Source: Ustilago trichophora (taxonomy: Eukaryota > Basidiomycota > Ustilaginomycetes > Ustilaginales > Ustilaginaceae). Taken from it: a stretch of 64,000 nucleotides of DNA. The notes beneath the pieces were generated by a model. It was not told the DNA's origin and did not search any database. It was given only the letters and a program-made list of their open reading frames with translations. The translations under genes were made by a program, and so were the position numbers. The stretch covers positions 1,674,001 through 1,738,000 of the forward strand of contig OOIN01000004.1 of the NCBI GenBank assembly GCA_900323505.1, given 5' to 3'. The number at the start of each line of letters is the position of its first letter. Position 1 is the first letter of the stretch. Positions 51,204 to 61,200 of this stretch are shown in pieces.

Positions 51204-52730
51204 GCTCTGCAGATTGTAGGAGAGCAAGGCGTGGTGTTAGGGAGGAAGTTTCAAGCTATAGGTGCGATCGAAGCGACTTGAACGACTCGGCAGGAAAAGG
51301 AACGACGTCGAGTCTTGTGTCTCGATATGCAAGGATTGGAAAGGTCGAGACCAATTCGGAAAAGTGGGAAATGCAGTCGACGAGGAAGCTTAAGGGTGGA
51401 ATTTTGTGTGATGGAAGTAGGGGTGGAGGAAGAAAGGATGCGAGAGAGATGGTGATACGAGAGTAGAAAGCAGTGAAGTGGCTTGCGGAAACGGAGTCAC
51501 TTTGAAGAGGACAGCAGGGGGGAGATCAAGGTTCCGGCGGTGGTGTGGATGGAAAGGGATGAAGATGGCTAGAGCTTCTAAAGAAAAGGAGGCGAGCCAG
51601 GCGAGAGGATGGTGGGATCTGCGTGAGGATCTAGAGCAAAAGAGAAGGGAGCAGCGGAGGTGGCTGACTTGAAGAAGAGTCGACCGATGCAGATAGCCAC
51701 GACAGGCTGCATGGGACAAGCAAGGGGCGAAGAAGGAAGAAAGACAAATAACGAGGGAGGAGGAGGAGGAGGAGGAACCCAATATGAAGCCGACAATGGC
51801 TAGAGACGAGGGAGAAAGAGCACCGAGCTACAATTCTCCAAGATGCAGATGCGAGCGGATGAGCAGCGCAACACAGAATCAATCAAAGTGTTGGGTTGCA
51901 AAAGGCAAGCCGAGGTCGAGCGACTTTAGAAACAAAGAAAAAAGAGGCGCAGCAACGCGCGAGGACCCTCCGCAGACAGTTGCACTCACGTTACAGTACA
52001 CCATTTGCAGCCAACATGGGAGACAACTTCAATCGACACCTGTCCGCAATGTGGGCGGAGCCCAAAAAAAAAAAAGAGAGAGAAAAAAATAAAAACAAAA
52101 AAACAAAAAAGAGGTTCCTCATTCAGTGTGCCTGCTGCTGTATCAGTTAAATGAAACCTTAGCACACTTTTCTTTGCTACCAACCGTGGACTGTATGTAC
52201 TGAAATATGCGAAATGAGTTGAACCACTTTGACTCCACTTTGCCATTAGCTCAAGATGAAGCACGCAACACGAAAAAGCAATGCGTGTAGATGTGCAGGA
52301 TCCAGCGTGTCCTCACACCGAGCCAAGCCGACCTTCCAAGCGCAGCCCCGAGCGATCCACGTTGGAAAGAGAAAAGAAAAAAAAAATCCTTTTCTTGACG
52401 CCGAAACAGGAATTTTGAGAATAATTGACCCAGGCATCACATCAGTCAAAATCTGAGTTGCATACAGTCGAGCCTCCCGCACTTTTTGAATCGGAGCTCG
52501 AGCCGACAGGGCCAAATCAAACACTGCTGAGCTGCTGCCTATCTCTCTCTCTCTCTTTTGTGGTGGGCTTCCCGCCTCAATTTCGGTGCCCGACCCTCGG
52601 AGAACCAAACCAACGCCGCCTTGCCATGGTGGCTCGTGTCGTGTTTAGTTAACTGGCAAGAGCATACAAAGCGCAAAGGGGGCTAAGCAATCTACTATTG
52701 TCAAGTGCTCGAATCTCGAATCTCGCCTCT

Positions 52731-52756
52731 CGTCGTCGTCGTCGTCGTCGTCGTCG
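52731..52756. repeat. (CGT)8 trinucleotide repeat
   Basis: Eight perfect CGT/GTC units in non-coding sequence. Confidence 0.95.
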
Positions 52757-52915
52757 AGTCTGTTGAACCCTGATCGAAAACAAAAAGGCTAGAGCATGTC
52801 AACAGAATCTCCTTATTTTACACTCCTGTACATACTCAAGTTAAACTGCATCGAATCTAGCTAACCGAGCGACGCCTCATTCTATCGCCGTGTACAGTAC
52901 CGCTTGCTTCTACCG

Positions 52916-52941
52916 CACACACACACACACACACACACACA
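52916..52941. repeat. (CA)13 microsatellite
   Basis: Thirteen CA units followed closely by a TC-rich tract (to ~52970), again a CA/TC association. Confidence 0.95.
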
Positions 52942-54150
52942 TTTTCTGTCTCTCTCTCTTTCTCTCTCCCCGCACCTCTCGCTTTCCGTGCGCTGAAACA
53001 GCATAGCTCTCCAACTATGCTACTAGAGTACATGCTCTTCCGACGGAGTGAGCTGCTTCCGAGGACACTTGAAGTCTTAATTAATGTAAGAAAAACCCTA
53101 CTACTGCAAATTGAGTCCGATGCAACCAACAGCTTCACGGCTAAGGCTTCAAGTATGATGGTTTGTAGCTCGCTTTCGGGAGCAACTTCTCTGCGCTTAC
53201 AGCGGCTGCGTGCGCCATCTTTGGTTTCGCCCGGCTTTGCATGGGTCGCTCACTCGCTCGCTCGAGGCAGGCTCAAGCTCTGCTTATCCGATGTTTGCCA
53301 ACAAAAGTGGGCTAAGCGCTTATCCAGTGGAGCCCCTGAGCCCCCGGTTCGGTTAGATGAATGTTGCGGCGTATGACACTTTTCAACTAGCCCAAGTGCA
53401 TCCAACACTGGTATTATATGCTCAAACTTTCATAACAGTACAACCTCTGCCATGCTGATGTTGCCGGTCAACGGATGCCACTTTGCTGTCTCGCTGCACT
53501 GCCCAGTTGGACGCTCATAGCACCGTGCCTACCGTTCACTCGGATCAACCCTCCGGATTTCAGATGCTAATAAGCTAGGCTATGCCTAACGAGACCGTTC
53601 CATCTCTGACACAACCACCAAGATTGCGCTTTCCGCTCAAAACACATGTCTCCCAGTCACTTCGCCGAATGGGAATAATTTCACATCCATCGCACTCTGA
53701 GACAGGGGCAGCTAGCGCTGACTCTGTGTCGATGGTTAAAGGTTCACACACGCCAGACACCTGCCAGTCATCCCGTTTCTTTTTTTGAAAAAAAAAAAAA
53801 AAATCTGAAACAATTTTCTACCTGAGACACTCTAAACACCAGATAGAGTTGCCATCAGATTCTTCAGCCCTGGCCGCCAGCTCGTGGCCCTTCCTACCCT
53901 TTGTCTTCCTCGCAATTTCTGCATGCATCTCCCCTTTCACAGCTGCCAAGATGTTCGTCTCCCTCAAGATTCAGACAAGCCAAGCCCTATCAAATAGAGC
54001 TCCTCTGCACCCATACTGTAGCAGACTTGACATCGCTCAATCCAGATGCCGCAATCATCCATCTTGACAGCGCTGGATTGTTGCCACGCGTTCCGGGGTG
54101 TCCATTTCAAAAATACTGTCATTGCGAATACAATGAGTCAAGCAGCCACA

Positions 54151-56439
54151 TCAATAATGGCGCCGAGGCGGCGCGCTGGGAATATAGTGCTGGCCGTTGA
54201 TGTTGTCAGCAGCACCAGGCATGGTCACATAGGCGTGCGAGTTGGCAGCAAAAGGCGTCGCGTATGCATCGTACTGCGGCTGCTGTAGCATCACTGGCGT
54301 TGGATAGTAATTGACGTTGGGCGTGTCGTACATTCTTCCAGAAGGTCGTGCCAACTGCTGTTGCTGTGGCGCCGACGCGGCAACAAGTGCGTAGTTGGGC
54401 GTATACGGCGTCATCGGTAGTGCGCGTCGCTGGGGCGATTGCAACTGACACGCTTCGAACGAATGATCCCCCTCGCCGCTGAATTTATCATTGTGATGGT
54501 AGAGATCGCCACCTCGCTTCACTGGACTCGAAATCGGGGTATTGTAGTAGCTGTTGATGCCGCCGTATCGGGTATCTACGTTTTCGTCTTCCTGGGCTGC
54601 TTGTTCGTATGCGTGCGTAGCATAGCCAGATCCAGTGGAAGGATAAGAGCCCCCCATCCTCGTCATAGACGGCCTGCTCATCGAATGCCTCGCCGCTTCA
54701 TCCATCGCTTCCTCTTCCACGGTTGCATCGAGCTGCTGATATCTCTGCCCCTTGCTCGAATTTCTAAGCAGTCTGTCTGCCACGCTCCGACTCGAGCTCC
54801 GCGAAACTTTTGAACCACCCGTCGTCTGGCGCTGCAAATGCGATAAACCAGCATCAGACATGATTCCTCCACCCATCATTAGGTTCATGTTTGGCTCGTT
54901 ACGGTAAATTCTGCTCGACGACTCGTTTTCGACATCTTGGTACGGCGTCGGGGCCATGTTACTTGCAGGTCGCGTGTAACCGCCTCCAGAAGGCCCTGTG
55001 AAGCGTGGGTCGTTGACACCTGTCACTCCGATCGCGTTGATGATGGGCGCTTTCAGGTGGCGTCGTCGCACAAAAGCGATGATCGCCCAGGCTGTGCCAA
55101 GACCGACAATGGCTCCAGAGATAGGAAGTGCGTACTTGAGAGCATCTGATGTCGATGCCGAGGAGCTATCAGCCGCGTCGTCCTTGCTATTGCCTTGCGA
55201 GTCCTTGTTAGAGCCCTTGCCGTTCTTACCACTTTTTCCATCACTGCCAGACTGGGTGCTCGTCACTCCATAGCCTGGATAGCCGGCAACACCGTCTGCA
55301 CCAGGGTCGGAAAGGATCCTGAGAGGGGCGCTGCTCGTACTGAACAGCGGCTCGCCCGTCTGTGACGAATTGGCACCCGTATAAACAAACGAAGTCACAT
55401 CAGCGTTGCCGCCGTTGCTATTGCCATTCGCGCTTGTAGCGCTTCCCGACACGCTTGTCAAGTTGAGCCCGCCAAGATTGGCGCATTGCACGTTGAATTG
55501 TTTAATCTCTTGCGAGTAGTATCCCTGCTTCTTGTACTCAGGTGTATTCCAGTCGATTGCACCACCAGCCCACTCGACAGTCCCCGCCGGGTTGGTTTCA
55601 TTCCCACCTGCCCAGGTGCTGAACTGGATTCTTGATGGCGACCTAGGATACTCCGATCCGGCCTCTTCCCTCGTCAAGGTCCGGACCACATTTCCATCGA
55701 TCGTCCACTGCAGCCGTGTACTCGTCCAGTTCAATCCGTACGTGTGCCAGTCGCTGACGTTGAAGTTGGGCGGGCTTACATTGACACCGTGATCGCGCAC
55801 AGGTTGACCCATCCAAAAGTAGTTTGTCATCCCCAAAGACGAGTTGGAAGTGGTAAATTCCCAGTCGATCTCATCCTTGATGTTGCTCATCGTGATGAAA
55901 GCTGCCACAAGTCCCTGTCGCGCATCGTGTCGCAGCGTCGCTTCCACATAGCCATACATGAGGTAGTCCGTGGTCGAAATCTTGGCCTGTTGGGCAGCTT
56001 TAAGCTGCAGAAGCACGCCTTCAGGTCCAGGGCCGAGAGAGCCAGAGTCGAGCGTAAAGGGAGACGACGCATTGCCATTGTACTCAAGAATGGGCATGAA
56101 GATGTTGTTGTTGTTGTAGTCGGTGGGCTTGATGGTCATCTGGCGCGAGCGACAGACTGGATTCGGGAGACAGGAGGTCGGCTTGAAGCTCGACATGGGA
56201 TCACAGCCGCCCGCGCACTGCATCGAGCCCGAGCCGCACACACCTTCGGCAGAACAGCATGGACTGGACTCGGGGCATGGGGAGGTGATACTGCAGGTGA
56301 TTCTCGAGGTTTGTGCCGATACGAGGAGGCTAGATCGAGAATTGCTGCCCGAGCCGGAAGGAAGGGTCGAAAGCAGAGCGAGAGCTCCAAGGAACAGCAA
56401 AGTCAGCCGCGCGGCTGACCTGCGTCTTGCCCTTGACAT
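54151..56439 (-). CDS. Crh-type GH16 chitin-glucan transglycosylase, membrane-anchored
   Basis: Predicted cell-wall enzyme that links chitin to beta-1,6 or beta-1,3-glucan, related to yeast Crh1/Utr2. Intronless, 762 residues. A basic N-terminus and hydrophobic stretch (LTLLFLGALALLSTL) form a signal peptide ending near residue 43. Residues ~47-95 hold a Cys-rich module (CPESSPCCSAEGVCG) like the CBM18-type chitin-binding region of Utr2. The GH16 domain spans ~100-320; its active site DEIDWEF (~188-194) keeps the ExDxxE pattern. A Ser/Gly/Asn-rich stalk follows, then one membrane helix (~433-457, ALPISGAIVGLGTAWAIIAFV), RRR, and a ~300-residue cytosolic tail with Ser-rich and Tyr/Pro-rich stretches. 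Most Crh proteins end in a GPI signal; none is seen here. Confidence 0.93.
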   Translation of the reverse strand: MSRARRRSAARLTLLFLGALALLSTLPSGSGSNSRSSLLVSAQTSRITCSITSPCPESSPCCSAEGVCGSGSMQCAGGCDPMSSFKPTSCLPNPVCRSRQMTIKPTDYNNNNIFMPILEYNGNASSPFTLDSGSLGPGPEGVLLQLKAAQQAKISTTDYLMYGYVEATLRHDARQGLVAAFITMSNIKDEIDWEFTTSNSSLGMTNYFWMGQPVRDHGVNVSPPNFNVSDWHTYGLNWTSTRLQWTIDGNVVRTLTREEAGSEYPRSPSRIQFSTWAGGNETNPAGTVEWAGGAIDWNTPEYKKQGYYSQEIKQFNVQCANLGGLNLTSVSGSATSANGNSNGGNADVTSFVYTGANSSQTGEPLFSTSSAPLRILSDPGADGVAGYPGYGVTSTQSGSDGKSGKNGKGSNKDSQGNSKDDAADSSSASTSDALKYALPISGAIVGLGTAWAIIAFVRRRHLKAPIINAIGVTGVNDPRFTGPSGGGYTRPASNMAPTPYQDVENESSSRIYRNEPNMNLMMGGGIMSDAGLSHLQRQTTGGSKVSRSSSRSVADRLLRNSSKGQRYQQLDATVEEEAMDEAARHSMSRPSMTRMGGSYPSTGSGYATHAYEQAAQEDENVDTRYGGINSYYNTPISSPVKRGGDLYHHNDKFSGEGDHSFEACQLQSPQRRALPMTPYTPNYALVAASAPQQQQLARPSGRMYDTPNVNYYPTPVMLQQPQYDAYATPFAANSHAYVTMPGAADNINGQHYIPSAPPRRHY

Positions 56440-57575
56440 GTTGCTGCTAGGAAGGTCTGAGGGACGTGAAGCTTATGAGACTGGACGTGCCCGTGTGTTT
56501 TACGCTGTATTGATTGAAGACAACGTGTTGAGCCTGCGTGTCGTTGTTGCTCGATCTGTCAATTTCTTTCAGCAAGCCAAAGTCTCAAGGAAGACCACGT
56601 TTGAGGAAAGAGTTTGATGTGTAATCGGGGTTAAGCGTGGTTTAGGTAATGATCTAAGGATCGTCGTAGTATGATGAAGGATGATGGTAAAGAAGTGAAG
56701 AGGAGGGTAGGTAGCGACTGATGACGAGAGAGTGTAAGCAAGGCAAGAAAGGAAAGCGGGCCCTATGTTCCATGCAGCCTACCTTTGATGCCCTTGACGA
56801 AGGGCAGACCCTGCCTAACCCATAAACATCTCAGCAAAGCCATACTTTTCCGGACAGACGTTGTCGCACCTTCAGACACCGACCGCTGTCACACAGCCTT
56901 CCTCTGCTCTGCCGACCATCGTGCCGAAGACCAAGGTCACAGCGGCACCTTTCATTCAGCAAAGTCCTCAGGGGAAAAGCTGCCAAGAAAGGGGGGCCAA
57001 CAGAGAGTGGAGGGACAGGTTGACAGTCAGTCGGGACATGCACAAACTCTACACGTTCTACATATCCCAGAGGCAAATCAGGCTCAGGGGTTGGCAGAAG
57101 GACTACCACATTTCAGTATCTCTTTTGATTTGCCGCTGCCGTTGTAACTGCGGAAGCAACCCTTCGTCTCGACCACCTGGCTGTCAAAGTCCGCCGAAAT
57201 CAAACCCCTTTTCCGTTTGTTTTAAGACTGTGACACTGCCGCGCCTGCAGCTGCTTTTTCGTCACTCGGCTGCCGAGCTTGCCGCCTCCCCTCCCCTCTC
57301 CCCATAGCCTATTCATCATTGTCCTACTGGGACCGATGTCATACTCCAGTATGAGGTGGATAGAGATCAACCATGAATATTCCCAGAAGAAGCTGCAACA
57401 AAACGCACAGTGATGTCGCGACAGCAGCGACGACTAGCTTCGCTTGTGAGAAATGTGTCGATTGATATTCTACCAGGTGGTCTCGCTCCAGGGTCCATTT
57501 TGACATTCCCCACAGGAAATGCTCTAGTTCGACGGCGAGAAAAAAGGACAAAGAAATCTTGAAAAACAAAAAGGT
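56440..57575. other. Intergenic region
   Basis: 1.1 kb upstream of the Crh gene and downstream of the first minus-strand tRNA-Pro. No gene was accepted; short open frames overlap on both strands without recognisable content. Confidence 0.5.
57562..57572 (-). terminator. Pol III terminator of tRNA-Pro copy 2
   Basis: Read on the minus strand, two T5 runs separated by one G follow the tRNA 3' end by three bases. Confidence 0.75.
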
Positions 57576-57682
57576 GGGGCCAACCCGGAATCGAACCGGG
57601 GACCTCTGTCAACTTAGAACCACCTCTAGGAATCGAGGTGAACGCCCTAAGACAGCATAATAAGCCACTATACGATTGGCCC
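57576..57682 (-). tRNA. tRNA-Pro(AGG), 33-nt intron, tandem copy A
   Basis: The mature part is identical to the plus-strand copy at 19310-19413: acceptor GGGCCAA/TTGGCCC, anticodon AGG (complement of 57646-57648), T arm CCCGG-TTCGATT-CCGGG, discriminator C. The intron is 57612-57644 (33 nt), after position 37. Copy B follows at 57968-58074. Confidence 0.93.
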
Positions 57683-57696
57683 GATCTTGCTAGTAC

Positions 57697-57829
57697 AAAA
57701 AATTGTTGCATATATATATATTTCAGCTCAAAAACTTCTTGCATTCATATATACTCGTGTAAAAAAACAAATTGTTGTATTGATATTTATTCTAGGACAA
57801 AAAAATGTTGTACTCACATAATAACCATG
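57697..57829. repeat. Imperfect ~33-bp minisatellite beside tRNA-Pro
   Basis: Four diverged units starting near 57699, 57731, 57767 and 57800, each with an A-run followed by TTGTTGYATT-like sequence and an AT-rich end. A fifth similar unit lies at ~58090, in the 5' flank of copy B. The stretch is very AT-rich and is the 5' flank of copy A. Confidence 0.6.
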
Positions 57830-57958
57830 TGAGAAAGCATAACAAAGCTCAGAAGGAGTTATCCGATACTCCGGTGCTGGTCCGATCCCAGTATTTTCAT
57901 GAACTGAAGCCATGAGGCAACTAAACAATGTCGGCCCAACAACGTTGCCGTAAGAAAC

Positions 57959-57965
57959 AAAAAAA
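57959..57965 (-). terminator. Pol III terminator of tRNA-Pro copy 3
   Basis: A T7 run on the minus strand just after the 3' end of the tRNA gene at 57968. Confidence 0.75.
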
Positions 57966-57967
57966 TT

Positions 57968-58074
57968 GGGGCCAACCCGGAATCGAACCGGGGACCTCTG
58001 TCAACTTAGAACGACCTCTTTAAATCGAGTTGAATGCCCTAAGACAGCATAATAAGCCACTATACGATTGGCCC
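57968..58074 (-). tRNA. tRNA-Pro(AGG), 33-nt intron, tandem copy B
   Basis: The same mature sequence as copy A and the 19.3-kb copy; anticodon AGG is the complement of 58038-58040. The intron has the same length as in copy A but differs at several bases. Flanking sequence on the high-coordinate side (from ~58090) resembles that of copy A, showing that the whole ~390-base unit was duplicated. Confidence 0.93.
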
Positions 58075-58250
58075 GTGCTCTCTAATGTGGAAAATTGTTG
58101 TATTCATGTATGACCACGTAAGGAAGCAGCAATCTCAGAAACATTATTTGATACGCCGGTGCTGGTCCGACCTTAGAATCGTTATGAACTCAAGCCATGG
58201 GGCAATCGAACGACGTCGGCCCGACAACGATGTCGTCTTGCCGATAGAAG

Positions 58251-61200
58251 GGATGACACTGTAGCATGAATCGTACTTTGCGAAGGCATACAGTAGCGAT
58301 CGATGGAAGCAAGAAACGAACGAACCCAATAGACTAGTGCAGGCGCGAAGAACCTGCATGCATAAGTTGACCGAAGTTGAGATAGCCGAGCGATAACAGG
58401 ACGGGGACGATGAATTCAGCAGGGCTGCTAGATAGCCTGCATCACAAGACGATTGCTTCATAAGATGGGTGCTGATGAGGACGGCCACTGTTTCGAAGGG
58501 AGCTGCCATCTCAAATGGAAGCTCGACAAACAAGGTCAAGCTGCATATCCGACCACTGGCAAGCTTGATTGGTTCTCTTGACGACGACGAGGTTTGTTGG
58601 GAGATTTCCGATGCAACCCAGCCGCCCGCAAGACGTTCGCTAAGCGAGGGGGATTAGCTGGCGAAGTTCAGCAAACCAATTCACGTCGTCGTACAACAGC
58701 TTGGAGCATAGAAGCGAGGCTCGAAGTGGAAGCTTTGACCTGCCAGGAGCTCAATGACTACGAAGCAAGCAGGATGGAAGCAAATTTTTAGCGTGGACTC
58801 GCCGAATTGGCCGGTTGCGTTGGCGAGTGCTTGGCCGCGAAAGGCGCACGAGCGAAAATAGTATTACCTCGGGCGAAGGCAACGGCGGGACGGCGTAGAA
58901 ACGCTTAAGCCGCCATGCTTTTCGACCTCCTTTGGAGCAATGCAATGCGCCAGAGACAACGAAAATGTAGGCTGGGGGTAAGGCGACGACGGCTGGGTTA
59001 AAGGATGGCAGCCGTCGAAGCGCAGACCGAATGGGCGAAAGAATGAAACCAATTGAAAGACCCATTGTGTTGGGCCAACGGGGATGTTTGATCTACATTT
59101 CATGCCACCATTGACTGTCACTGCGGCAACAAACGTTGCGATTGACCAAAATTGCTCAACAGAAGACTTCTCAGCTGATAATTGACAGGACCCTCTATCC
59201 CGTCGGAGGTCGAAACTTGCGCTGCTTTGTCACGATGTCACGATGGCCAGTTTGCCATGCTGGGAGTTTTCCTCTCCATTGTGCCAGCTGAACAAGAAAA
59301 GTTGCTCTTGACTGGCAAATACTTCTGCATCCCTTCAATTTCTTCTTTGATCTGAGACACCACGCACGTGTGGACAGAGAGGGTGAGGGGAAAGTAGGGA
59401 AGCATGAGAGGGCAAGGAGAGGGAGAAGCAGATGAGAGAATTGGGGTTGGCACTCCTGGATCGTCAAAGAAAATTTGAAGCCCGCGACAAACTACTTTGT
59501 TGTCTCGCTTAGGCGATAGTCGCATGGTTGGGCTTGACGGGCATCGAGTTGGGACTAGCGGCTTTTTTCTGCGGGATCATGTCCGAAGACATTCAAAGGA
59601 GGCTGCGCTGCCGACCATATCGAGCTTGGCACAACCCTCAAATCTTGCTGTTCATATGGCATTGAGCTTGAGGATGAAGGCTCCAGTGTTCCGGTGCAGT
59701 GGCAGCCAGGAAAGGTGGTCGGTCCGATTTGACGCCGGGCTTTGCCTCGCCTAGCACGCAAGCTGCATTTTCTTATCCTTTCGTAGCCAAAGGTGTGGCC
59801 TCGCAATTTTGCACATTTTATAACATTGTCACCTATTGCATCCAACGATGATATAGTCCAAACACGCTGTTCAATATCTCGCACGATCGGTGACGTTGAC
59901 AATGATAGGACACCAAAAAGGACAGGCAGAGGAAGGGTGTGGCTCTGCATCTTCCTCGAGAGCCAAAGACGTCTTGCAAGATTATGCTTCCTTGACTTAT
60001 TCCCTATTCCTCTCAACGCACACAGCCCCGCCACGGTGGCGTGCGTTCCGGCGCATCCGCCACATCGGCTGTGACGCTCGTTTTGCCCATAATCGGACTT
60101 GTTGAATTTTGCTCGCTGGATGTGACTGGTGGCATCCGAAGACGGCCAGCGATCGAGAGCACGCACCTTGTCAAGTGTCGGAGTGCAGCATGAAGCCCGG
60201 AGTCCTTAATTGTACGACTTGGAATGAAAGCAAATTTGTTCTGGATCTCGCACAAATCGCCACCAGTGACAGCGTTTCGGCACAACAAAAGCAAGATGAG
60301 GATAGTTAGTGCCAGTGTTTGTGGCAAATGACCGGTCCCTCCGGATGTCGCACAATCGTAGAAGGCCACGCTGTCTTGTCTATGTGCGCGCGCTGACTCT
60401 CTGCCAGCACCAACATGTTTTTAGTGCAATGTGACCCAAAAGGGGGAACTAAACTAGCCGCCTCACTTTCATTAGCGGCTGCCGCTTTGGTCCGTCCGAC
60501 GCTTGTGCACCCACACTCATTCACCGAGGTGAGACCGAGGAAAGATAGCAACATTTGACTCGATGGCCGCTCTCTCCTGACGACGATACTGGTGACACAA
60601 AGCAAGTAAGTTAGCTTCGAATGAAATCCAGTCACCGAAGTCCGATCCTGCAACAGCTTGATCTGATTACGAGAGACGTCACATGGAGCCGTGTGAAAGA
60701 AAGCACACGCAACCTTCGACATGGCCTGATTGCATTGAGCTCGAGCGATGCGCTGTGTGAAAAAGAGACGGCATCTGGCTGGCTGAAGAATCGCCACAAC
60801 GCCAGTGCAGCTTTACTTTACAGCATGTACGACCGACAGCTCGACTCTGCAGGACATGGTGTGGAGAAAAGCCAAGGAACGCGAGCCTTTCTCACATTAC
60901 AGCACAGCGCAGCACAGTCTTTGTGGGGCCGACGCTGTGGTGCACATGCCGAAAGATGCGGGCCATCTACCAACCTATCAGTCGAGCTCGTTGTTGTCAT
61001 GACAGAGAGCGCAACACGTGCAAGTTCAAAGAGTGTACGAAGCGAATCAAAACCCAGAACCCATGCCGAAGATTTGATCAGATCGGACGAGCAGCAGCCG
61101 CGCAACCTTTCTCACAATGTCAAGCACCAGTGAAGAAAAGGAAAAGGAAAAGCAAGAGGCGCTTATCTGACCGGATCTCGTGGCAACATTGCAGTCAAAG

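Larger units (their letters stand above)
51228..54150. other. 2.9-kb region without recognised gene
   Basis: The part up to ~52000 is purine-rich on the plus strand, that is pyrimidine-rich in the direction of the unknown coiled-coil gene, and probably its promoter/leader. Beyond it lie A-rich tracts (52064-52110, 53789-53803), a CGT run and a CA run. Short open frames (for example 53849-54067 with a hydrophobic start) lack an ATG in context or any domain. Confidence 0.55.
57576..58250. repeat. Tandem duplication of a ~390-bp tRNA-Pro unit
   Basis: After each tRNA copy comes an AT-rich part with TTGTTG, then a block with CCGGTGCTGGTCCGA (57870-57885 and 58157-58171), then AAGCCATG followed by GGCAA and CGGCCC-AACAACG-like sequence. 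Order and spacing agree in both copies, with many substitutions, so the duplication is old or fast-diverging. Confidence 0.75.

Noticed and set aside
52692..52730. Possible tRNA T-arm (CTCGAATCTCGAATCTCG)
   Set aside because: No acceptor, D or anticodon stem could be folded around it; it is a short repeat before the CGT tract.
53849..54067. Short ORF with signal-peptide-like start
   Set aside because: The frame opens on TTG rather than ATG, and the part after the hydrophobic stretch has no recognisable content or continuation.
60013..60369. Minus-strand ORF with a hydrophobic segment (LALTILILLLL)
   Set aside because: The hydrophobic part begins ~18 residues after the Met with no basic start, no homology is apparent and overlapping frames of equal length exist on the other strand.
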